A stretch of DNA of 5,421 bases from a bacterium UBA7470 (GTDB lineage Bacteria > Pseudomonadota > Gammaproteobacteria > Burkholderiales > Burkholderiaceae_C). Numbering within the stretch: the first letter of the stretch is position 1; the number at the start of each line of letters is the position of its first letter. Under the pieces are notes generated by a model. The model searched no databases, was not told the origin of the DNA, and saw only the letters and a list, made by a program, of their open reading frames with translations. The DNA lies in assembly GCA_002479815.1 (NCBI GenBank), contig DLPA01000046.1:3059-8479 (forward strand), read 5' to 3'. A program made the position numbers and the translations under genes. Below are positions 1-5,202 of this stretch, in pieces.

Positions 1-461
1 CCGGGCGTGACGGTGCGCAAGACATGGCGCAGCTTGTCGTAATCGGTGCTGATGAGCGAGTAGGCGGGCGAAGTCGGCACAAACGGCACACCCGCCACCA
101 TACAGCCCAGCGCCATCAAAGCGTGTTCGATGCTGTTTTCGCTGAGGATGACCACGGGGCGCTCGGTGCTCAATCCGCGCTGGATCAAGCCTTGGGCGAT
201 GCGACGTGCCGTCGCCCATGCGTCGCGGTAGTTGACCCGCACCCAGTCGCCCGTGCCGCCACCGGCCAAGGCTTGACGGCGAGCGATCCATGTCTGTTCA
301 GGGCGGGTGTTGGCCCAGTGTTGCACGCGGTCGGTCAAGCGGGCGGGAAAGGCGTGCAGGGGCTGCTCGGCCACCATGTAGTGCGTGCCTGCGACACCAT
401 CGCGCAAGGCCACACGAGTCACGCCGAAGGTCAAAGGCCGAAAAGGGGCAGGGGTGCTCAT
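1..461 (-). CDS. fcs: feruloyl-CoA synthase, N-terminal part (cut by window edge)
   Basis: This is the first 153 codons of an acyl-CoA synthetase of the ANL (AMP-forming) superfamily; the rest lies beyond position 1. The family activates ferulate and related hydroxycinnamates with ATP and CoA to the CoA thioester in the cytoplasm. Seen: the start MSTPAPFRPLTFG, then WVRVNYRDAW (about residues 73-82), VVILSENSIEHAL (103-115) and GVPFVPTSPAYSL (124-136) followed by DYDKLRHVL. The SPAYSL block and its spacing match my memory of feruloyl-CoA synthases better than general long-chain acyl-CoA ligases. The ATP-binding loop and catalytic C-terminal lid are outside the window, so activity cannot be judged. 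The ATG at 461 is supported by AGGAGA seven bases or so upstream. It lies 56 bases downstream of a crotonase gene on the same strand, probably in one operon. A related aryl- or acyl-CoA ligase is the main alternative. Confidence 0.85.
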   Translation of the reverse strand, partial: MSTPAPFRPLTFGVTRVALRDGVAGTHYMVAEQPLHAFPARLTDRVQHWANTRPEQTWIARRQALAGGGTGDWVRVNYRDAWATARRIAQGLIQRGLSTERPVVILSENSIEHALMALGCMVAGVPFVPTSPAYSLISTDYDKLRHVLRTVTP

Positions 462-467
462 CGCTTG

Positions 468-473
468 TCTCCT
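468..473 (-). promoter_or_regulatory. ribosome binding site of fcs
   Basis: On the minus strand AGGAGA lies six bases before the ATG at 461 (about seven from the AGGAG core). It is a strong Shine-Dalgarno match and fixes the fcs start. It also shows that fcs has its own ribosome entry and does not depend on translational coupling with the upstream crotonase gene. Confidence 0.8.
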
Positions 474-498
474 GTGGATATGTATATCTGTATGTCTA

Positions 499-514
499 TG
501 AAACGATGAAACGA
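499..514. repeat. tandem duplication of TGAAACGA in the crotonase-fcs gap
   Basis: Two exact adjacent copies of the octamer TGAAACGA (499-506 and 507-514) sit just after the crotonase stop codon. The rest of the gap, about 475-498, is a low-complexity TATG/TATC-rich stretch. No hairpin with a T-run is visible here, which fits read-through from the crotonase gene into fcs. It may only reflect replication slippage. Confidence 0.6.
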
Positions 515-517
515 GGC

Positions 518-1312
518 TTAGGCTTTTTGCACCTTGGCGGCACGGCCTTCTAAGAAGGCACGCACACGCTCTTTGGCTTCGGGAGCGGCTTGGGCGATGG
601 AGGAAATCAGCGCTTCGGTGAAGAAGCCATGATCGGCAGGTTGCTCGGCAATGCGCGGCAAGGCGTGCATGAGCGCGTAGTTGGTCAAAGGGGCGTTGGT
701 GGCGATGCGGGTCGCCAATTCCATCGCTTTGTCCAAGGCCGTGCCAGCAGAGACGAGGTATTGCGCCAGCCCAATCCGCTCGCCATCGACGGCGTTATAG
801 ACGCGCCCTGTGAGCATCATGTCGGTCATGCGAGCCGCACCGATGAGCTTGGGAATCCGCACCGAGCCGCCGCCGCCGACAAAAATGCCGCGTGTGCCTT
901 CAGGCAAAGCAAAAAATGTGGATTCGTCCGCCACTCGGATGTGGCAAGAACTCGCCAGCTCTAAGCCACCGCCCACCACCGCGCCATGCAAAGCCGCCAC
1001 GACAGGCACATTGCCGCTTTGAATGGCATCCAAGGCCACATGCCACATCCGGGAGTGATGGATGCCTTCGCCCGCATCGCGCTCTTGCAACTCGGACAAG
1101 TCCAAGCCCGCGCAAAAGTGGTCGCCCTCGCCATGAATCACCGCCGCACGCGCTTCACGCGGCAGGTTTTGGAAGGTGTCGCGCAAAGCCAGAATCAGGC
1201 CATCGCTCAAAGCGTTGCGCTTGGTCGGACGACACAGCCGCACCACGGCCACTTGGTTGTGCATGGTCAGTTGCACGGCATCAAAACCGATCGGTGTGGA
1301 AGGGAGATTCAT
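518..1312 (-). CDS. enoyl-CoA hydratase/isomerase (crotonase) family protein
   Basis: A complete 264-residue crotonase, normal for the family. These cytoplasmic enzymes act on acyl-CoA thioesters, usually hydrating the 2,3 double bond. Seen: the N-terminal strand and CoA-binding segment with RPTKRNALS (28-36), the oxyanion-hole segment FCAGLDLSEL (66-75), the GGGLELA segment (114-120) and the ALPEGTRG segment (135-142). The two glutamates that activate water in classical enoyl-CoA hydratase are both present, at E118 and E138. GGGG at 146-149 followed by SVRIPKLIG is the usual helix start after the active site. Being directly upstream of feruloyl-CoA synthase, it probably acts on hydroxycinnamoyl-CoA, but known feruloyl-CoA hydratase/lyases have Ser rather than Glu at the first position, so the exact reaction is open. 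The ATG at 1312 has no clear Shine-Dalgarno; an in-frame TAG not far upstream limits extension. A general fatty-acid or aromatic side-chain hydratase is the alternative. Confidence 0.88.
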   Translation of the reverse strand: MNLPSTPIGFDAVQLTMHNQVAVVRLCRPTKRNALSDGLILALRDTFQNLPREARAAVIHGEGDHFCAGLDLSELQERDAGEGIHHSRMWHVALDAIQSGNVPVVAALHGAVVGGGLELASSCHIRVADESTFFALPEGTRGIFVGGGGSVRIPKLIGAARMTDMMLTGRVYNAVDGERIGLAQYLVSAGTALDKAMELATRIATNAPLTNYALMHALPRIAEQPADHGFFTEALISSIAQAAPEAKERVRAFLEGRAAKVQKA

Positions 1313-1363
1313 GGTTACAAGTAGTTTGAATGAAAAACCATTTAAGGTTACTTTTAATAACTA

Positions 1364-1378
1364 TTTTGAACATCAAAA
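1364..1378. promoter_or_regulatory. palindrome TTTTGA-N3-TCAAAA, copy 1 (putative operator)
   Basis: A perfect 6-base inverted repeat with spacer ACA. It lies 51 bases upstream of the crotonase ATG and just upstream of a possible -10 hexamer (1354-1359), where a bound repressor would block transcription. Short AT-rich palindromes of this size are typical of MarR-type regulators, which often control hydroxycinnamate operons, but no regulator gene is present in the window and the assignment is an inference. Confidence 0.5.
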
Positions 1379-1418
1379 ATACTGCGTGCACTAGAACAAA
1401 CCCTAAACAGAACGACGA

Positions 1419-1428
1419 TGACGCGTCA
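1419..1428. promoter_or_regulatory. 10-base perfect palindrome TGACGCGTCA
   Basis: A gap-free palindrome midway between the two TTTTGA-type sites. Its right end merges with a TCAAAA half-site (1426-1431) like those of the flanking palindromes. It could be a separate protein-binding site. A 10-base palindrome can occur by chance, so confidence is low. Confidence 0.3.
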
Positions 1429-1475
1429 AAAAGCCATTGTTCCCAAGTACGGCCCCCTCACACAGACAGACCTGT

Positions 1476-1490
1476 TTTTGAGTATCAAAA
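1476..1490. promoter_or_regulatory. palindrome TTTTGA-N3-TCAAAA, copy 2 (putative operator)
   Basis: The same twelve fixed bases and the same 3-base spacer length as the copy at 1364-1378, with spacer GTA instead of ACA. The two copies start 112 bases apart. This one is 158 bases upstream of the protease ATG and 163 upstream of the crotonase ATG, so it may be an auxiliary site allowing looping, or belong to the protease promoter. Recurrence of exact arms with different spacers is what a dimeric regulator site would show. Confidence 0.5.
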
Positions 1491-1571
1491 TAGATTCACG
1501 CTCAGCGAAAACTGCGTCACCAGCTCACTTTTTTGATGATGGCAATGGCTGCTCAAGAGCACATCCCACCT

Positions 1572-1586
1572 TTGTTTAGAAAACAA
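1572..1586. promoter_or_regulatory. palindrome TTGTTT-N3-AAACAA upstream of the protease gene
   Basis: A perfect 6-base inverted repeat with spacer AGA, 62 bases before the preferred protease start. Its left arm could double as a poor -35 element, with TAACGA about 17 bases downstream of that arm. It has the same 6-3-6 geometry as the TTTTGA/TCAAAA palindromes but different arms, so it may be an operator for the protease gene or a chance structure. Confidence 0.3.
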
Positions 1587-1633
1587 CGACACAATAACGA
1601 TCTTCTTTTCATCGCTCTATGTCGTTCAACGAA

Positions 1634-1638
1634 AGAGG
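1634..1638 (+). promoter_or_regulatory. ribosome binding site deciding the protease start
   Basis: AGAGG lies ten bases before the ATG at 1649. The in-frame ATG at 1619 has no purine-rich Shine-Dalgarno before it, only a pyrimidine-rich stretch. This favours 1649 as the start, which also places the signal peptide directly at the N-terminus. Confidence 0.55.
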
Positions 1639-1648
1639 TCGCCTTTTT

Positions 1649-3997
1649 ATGTCTCACTTGACCCCACGCCATGCCCTTGCTGTCGCCATTGCCTTGCTGA
1701 CGGCGCAGGCGACAAGCGCACAAACCGCCCGCATGGATGCCAGTTTGTCCTTGGTGGCCGGACAACCCTCGGCAGCTGCCGCTCGTATGCTGCCCCGAGG
1801 CGTTGTCAACAACACTGCGACTCAAAGCACGGTCGCCGCCACCATCCGTTTCACAGGTGACCCCTTGCCTGCGTTGCGTGCTCTGGGGGTGCGCATCGGT
1901 TCGGTCAGCGGCAATATCGCCACAGCCGACATTCCTTTATCCCAATTGAATGAAGTTTCGCAAGTTCCCGGTGTGGTGTTTGTCGAAGCAGCAAAACCCA
2001 TGCCCAGTCGTCTGTCCGCGAGTGTCCCTGCAACAGGAGCCACGTCCTTGCGTACAGGGCAACCGTTGGCATGGACGGGGGCCACAGGCGCAGGAGTCAT
2101 TGTCGGCGTGGTGGATGATGGGCTGGATTTTCGGCATCAAGATTTTCGCAATGCCGATGGTACAACCCGTTTGTTAGGCTTGTGGGATCAACGCGCGACC
2201 GCGCAAGGCACGCCACCCAAAGGCTTCGATTACGGTCATGAATGCACCACCACTTTGCTGAATCAGGCCATTACTGAAGGCAAATCATCGACGGCTTGTA
2301 GCCAGCCCTCGACCGGTAACCACGGTACACACGTCGGTGGCATCGCCGCAGGCAATGGGCAGGCCACGGGCAATGGTATGCCCGCGTTCCGCCATATCGG
2401 CATGGCGCCGATGGCCGACATCATTGCAGCCAACTCCATCGGCGGCGGTGTGCAAGCCAGCAATGCCGTCATTGATGGCATCAACTACATCAAGGCCAAA
2501 GCCCAAGCCTTGGGCAAACCCGCTGTGGTGAACTTGTCCTTGGGCAGTTACTTCGGCAACCGTGACGGTACGTCCAACTTTGAAACCGCCATCACCAACG
2601 CCACCGGCCCGGGATTCATCATCACCGCTGCCGCAGGGAACGAGGGGGCGGATCCCATTCGCATTGATGCAGACTTGGCCGAGGGCGGCTCTGTCACCGT
2701 CGGCTACAAAGTACCCGGCAGACAAGGCCAGCGCGTCGAGATTTGGTATCCCAGTACCAAAGAGTGGTCAGTGCAAGTCACCAGCGAGGGCTGCACGACA
2801 GACGTCGTACCCATCAACACACCTTCTTACACCACAGATACCGCTTGTGGTTTGGTGGGCATTTCCAACAACGCACCCAACCCTGTCAACGACGACCGCC
2901 AAATTCTGATTCAGTTGGGTGAATCGGCCAGCGGCAAAGGCCCGGCGGGCGATTGGCAGATCAAGGTCATTTCCGTCAAAGGAGCAGGCCCAATCAGCAT
3001 GACCGGGGGGGAAGACAGCAACGGCGGCGTGTTTACCACCAATGTCAAACCGGTGACCACTCAAATTCTGACCGATACCTGTTCTGCCACAGGCGCGATT
3101 TGTGTGGGGGCTTCTGTCACGCGCCAAGAATGGACGACCTTAGGTGGTCAAACCACCACCAACACCAACCACGGCCCGATTGGGGATGTGGCGATCTTCT
3201 CTAGCCGTGGCCCGCGCCGCAATTGCAGCAATTTAGAAAAATGCCCCCCAGTCGCCAAACCAGAAATCCTGGCCCCCGGTGCGATGATTATGTCGGCCTT
3301 GGGTCATGACGTGACCGTCAAAGAAAACTCCAAAAACGATGTCGATGCCAGTGGTGTGCACATTGCTTACAACGGCACGAGCATGGCCACGCCTCACGTC
3401 AGTGGTGCCATTGCTTTGTTGCTGCAAAAAAATCCCAAACTGACCCCCGCCGACGTGCGTAAGCTGCTGTTTGGTCACTTACAAACCACCAACTACACAC
3501 CGAAAAACCTGCCGGTATATGACCCTGCTGTGTCCAACCCCGCCAATGCGGACGTGGCCTGGGGCTACGGCATGATGGACATTGCCAAAGCCTACGCCGC
3601 CTTGGGCAGTTCAGGTGGAACCACCCCCAACCTCACCAATGGGGACATCACGCCTCAGATCGCAGGCGATGCCAGCAGTGGTGTGACAGTGGGTGCAATC
3701 ATCACCCCAAGCGCTGGTGACATGGGCAAACCGCTACAAACCTTCGTCGTTGTGGCGCTGCCCAATGGCTTGTTGTTTGCCAACAGTCAGGGGAACTGGG
3801 TTCCTTTGGCCATGCCCATTCCGGCCTTCAGTGAAATCGCCTCTGCCAGCGGCCCTATCAATGTCCAAGTCTTGAACAACCTCAAGTACGCGGGTGCGGG
3901 CTTGGGCGGCACGATGGTGTTCGTGGGCTATGGCACGGATGCCGCGCAGATGATTGCCCAGCAAAGATTCAAGCTCATCTATACCTTGAGTAACTGA
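1649..3997 (+). CDS. exported subtilisin-like serine protease (S8) with insert and C-terminal domain
   Basis: A 782-residue secreted endopeptidase of the subtilase family. Residue numbers here count from the in-frame ATG at 1619; subtract 10 for the preferred start at 1649, chosen for its AGAGG and immediate signal peptide. Seen in order: a Sec-type signal peptide (basic n-region, core ALAVAIALL, likely cleavage near ATSAQ at 31-35); a prodomain-like segment (about 72-127); catalytic Asp D166 in VGVVDDGLD; FRNADGTTRLLGLWDQ (176-191); His H235 in NHGTHVGG; oxyanion Asn N341 in AAAGNEG; an insert of about 130 residues (350-485) with EIWYPSTKEW and GDWQIKV; and Ser S588 in NGTSMATPHVSG. The TTRLLGLWDQ block and inserted beta-rich region recall CspA/CspB-type subtilases with a jelly-roll insert. 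Eight cysteines form four local pairs. After a Gly/Ser/Thr linker (664-675) an extra domain runs to the end. It is monocistronic, between a divergent and a convergent neighbour. The substrate is unknown; all catalytic residues are intact. Confidence 0.93.
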   Translation: MSHLTPRHALAVAIALLTAQATSAQTARMDASLSLVAGQPSAAAARMLPRGVVNNTATQSTVAATIRFTGDPLPALRALGVRIGSVSGNIATADIPLSQLNEVSQVPGVVFVEAAKPMPSRLSASVPATGATSLRTGQPLAWTGATGAGVIVGVVDDGLDFRHQDFRNADGTTRLLGLWDQRATAQGTPPKGFDYGHECTTTLLNQAITEGKSSTACSQPSTGNHGTHVGGIAAGNGQATGNGMPAFRHIGMAPMADIIAANSIGGGVQASNAVIDGINYIKAKAQALGKPAVVNLSLGSYFGNRDGTSNFETAITNATGPGFIITAAAGNEGADPIRIDADLAEGGSVTVGYKVPGRQGQRVEIWYPSTKEWSVQVTSEGCTTDVVPINTPSYTTDTACGLVGISNNAPNPVNDDRQILIQLGESASGKGPAGDWQIKVISVKGAGPISMTGGEDSNGGVFTTNVKPVTTQILTDTCSATGAICVGASVTRQEWTTLGGQTTTNTNHGPIGDVAIFSSRGPRRNCSNLEKCPPVAKPEILAPGAMIMSALGHDVTVKENSKNDVDASGVHIAYNGTSMATPHVSGAIALLLQKNPKLTPADVRKLLFGHLQTTNYTPKNLPVYDPAVSNPANADVAWGYGMMDIAKAYAALGSSGGTTPNLTNGDITPQIAGDASSGVTVGAIITPSAGDMGKPLQTFVVVALPNGLLFANSQGNWVPLAMPIPAFSEIASASGPINVQVLNNLKYAGAGLGGTMVFVGYGTDAAQMIAQQRFKLIYTLSN

Positions 3998-4014
3998 TAC
4001 GCAAGGTGCAAGAT

Positions 4015-4039
4015 GCACGAGGGCTTCAGTGCCCCGTGC
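4015..4039. terminator. hairpin shared by the convergent protease and corA genes
   Basis: Arms GCACG-(A)-GGGC and GCCC-CGTGC form nine base pairs with one bulged A (4020) around the six-base loop TTCAGT (4025-4030). It starts 17 bases after the protease stop codon, and its loop contains the corA stop codon (4026-4028 on the minus strand). Its place in the 28-base convergent gap suggests termination in both directions or protection of 3' ends. No T-run follows on either strand, so it is not a textbook intrinsic terminator. A smaller hairpin (GTGCA-AGA-TGCAC, 4006-4018) overlaps its left arm. Confidence 0.45.
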
Positions 4040-5144
4040 GGGCCAAATAGCGTTTGCGCCAGAACAGAGCCACCAGTGAGAGGGCAATCAACACCATGCT
4101 GGACACGGCCCACCACAGTCCATCGGCTTGGTGAATCAAGGGCAGAAATTCAAAGTTCATGCCAAAAAAGCCCGTGATGAGGTTGAGCGGCAAAAAGATG
4201 GCGGTGATCGCCGTCAAGGCTCGCATGGTGTCGTTGGTGCGGTTGCCCTGCACACTGAAGTGCATTTGCACCGCTGTTTCTGCACTGCGCTCTAGTCGAT
4301 CGACATGATGGATGACGCGCTCGATGTGCTCCAACACATCACGCGAACGCACCAGCAACAGCTCGCGCTCGCGCTGGCCTTGCTCAGTGCTGGGTGCGGG
4401 CCAGGTTTTAACGGCCTCAATCCAGTCTTGAATGGCGGCTCGTTGGTCTTCGCACACTTCATCCAGAATGTGCAGCGACAAGCGCGTGTCCAGCATCGAA
4501 CGCCAGTCGTAGAATTTTTTGCGCGTGTCCAATAAGGCTTCTTGCCAGCGGTCTAAATCGCGGGTCAGCTCACGGCGCAGCTCCAAATAACCATCGACCA
4601 TGTAATTGACCACCCGCAACATCAAATCCGCCGGATCGACGGGCAGGCGGCTGGCTCCGTTGCGCACGCCCAAGCCGTTGGTAGACGAAAGCAGGCGTTC
4701 GGCATACGCATCGCGCACCGCACAGTTGGCAGGGTGAACCGACAAGAGCACCCGGTCAAACACTGCAAACCCCACCGGATGGGTGTTGATGCGCCGCAGC
4801 ACCTGCGGCACGCTTTTGCGGTTGGACTCGTGCAACGGCTCGCCCGGTTGCGTCAAATCGGTATCGGTCTGCGCCGCCGCCAAGCGCCGAAACACCAGCA
4901 CGTCATACGCCGAGGTGTAATCGTGATGCGAGGGCAGTTGGTTATTGAGCAAGTCTGAGACGTGCAAATCGACCAAGCCCCCGCCACACAGGGTGTGCAG
5001 CATGGTTTGAAGGTGCGGCAAGGTGACCTCAAACTCGCGCCGCGTCACACTCACCCACAAATACCCCCCGTCAGCAGGCAAGGCCGTCGGGTAATCTTCC
5101 CTCAACTCAGTCGCAATGCCCGCCATGATTTGAAATACACGCAC
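4026..5144 (-). CDS. corA: CorA-family magnesium/divalent cation channel
   Basis: A 372-residue inner-membrane protein of the CorA superfamily, which forms homopentameric channels for Mg2+ (also Co2+ and Ni2+; the ZntB branch handles Zn2+). Seen: a long cytoplasmic N-terminal domain rich in charged helices (about 1-305), including a stretch of likely coiled coil (about 195-300) that would form the funnel stalk; first membrane helix about 308-327; the signature GMN at 328-330 within FFGMNFEF; a short periplasmic loop with FLPLIHQADGLWW; second membrane helix about 345-362; and a basic tail WRKRYLAR. The length exceeds the roughly 316 residues of the E. coli protein because of a larger N-terminal domain. 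The start is GTG at 5144, supported by AAAGGA eight bases upstream; the ATG at codon 7 has no such site. It lies 58 bases downstream of hemB on the same strand, separated by a hairpin. The metal selectivity cannot be read from the sequence. Confidence 0.92.
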   Translation of the reverse strand: MRVFQIMAGIATELREDYPTALPADGGYLWVSVTRREFEVTLPHLQTMLHTLCGGGLVDLHVSDLLNNQLPSHHDYTSAYDVLVFRRLAAAQTDTDLTQPGEPLHESNRKSVPQVLRRINTHPVGFAVFDRVLLSVHPANCAVRDAYAERLLSSTNGLGVRNGASRLPVDPADLMLRVVNYMVDGYLELRRELTRDLDRWQEALLDTRKKFYDWRSMLDTRLSLHILDEVCEDQRAAIQDWIEAVKTWPAPSTEQGQRERELLLVRSRDVLEHIERVIHHVDRLERSAETAVQMHFSVQGNRTNDTMRALTAITAIFLPLNLITGFFGMNFEFLPLIHQADGLWWAVSSMVLIALSLVALFWRKRYLARTGH

Positions 5145-5152
5145 GGCCAGAG

Positions 5153-5158
5153 TCCTTT
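5153..5158 (-). promoter_or_regulatory. ribosome binding site of corA (supports a GTG start)
   Basis: On the minus strand AAAGGA precedes the GTG at 5144 by eight bases. The in-frame ATG six codons later has no comparable site, so the GTG is the better start. Confidence 0.7.
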
Positions 5159-5172
5159 ATGAAAATGGCGGG

Positions 5173-5195
5173 TGGCGCTTGATTGAAAAGCGCCA
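5173..5195 (-). terminator. hairpin between hemB and corA
   Basis: Arms TGGCGCTT and AAGCGCCA form a perfect 8-base-pair stem with a seven-base loop. It begins seven bases after the hemB stop codon in the direction of transcription. This is the expected place for a hemB terminator, but no T-run follows immediately; the nearest T stretch (TTTT) is about nine bases further. It could act as a weak or Rho-assisted terminator, or as an attenuating structure before corA. Confidence 0.5.
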
Positions 5196-5202
5196 TCCGT
5201 TG

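Larger units (their letters stand above)
1313..1648. other. divergent intergenic region with several palindromes
   Basis: This 336-base stretch separates the minus-strand crotonase-fcs pair from the plus-strand protease gene and must carry both promoters. It is visibly more AT-rich than the flanking genes, above all at 1320-1380. It holds at least four short palindromes, listed separately. A TATTAA hexamer on the minus strand (1354-1359) is a possible -10 element for the crotonase gene, but no good -35 goes with it. For the protease the best guess is TTGTTT around 1572 with TAACGA about 17 bases on, which is weak. The word ACTGCGT occurs twice (1381-1387 and 1511-1517). The open frames that cross it have no recognisable protein character or ribosome binding site. 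No RNA gene was recognised. Confidence 0.6.

Noticed and set aside
24..509. A 161-codon open frame on the plus strand opposite fcs
   Set aside because: It lies opposite a well-supported coding frame with clear feruloyl-CoA synthase motifs, has no recognisable domain and is explained by GC-rich codon bias on the other strand.
1330..1536. A 68-codon open frame in the divergent intergenic region
   Set aside because: It has no convincing ribosome binding site, atypical composition, no recognisable motif, and covers the palindromes that look regulatory.
2285..2725. Antisense open frame of 146 codons inside the protease gene
   Set aside because: The opposite strand encodes the catalytic His region and conserved subtilase sequence; the antisense frame shows no family features.
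3734..4087. A 117-codon minus-strand frame overlapping the protease 3' end and the corA 3' end
   Set aside because: It overlaps two well-supported genes in a wrong frame and has no recognisable motif.
5145..5202. A Mg2+-sensing riboswitch (M-box or mgtA-type leader) before corA
   Set aside because: The gap to hemB is only 58 bases, much shorter than known Mg2+ leaders, and contains no M-box features.
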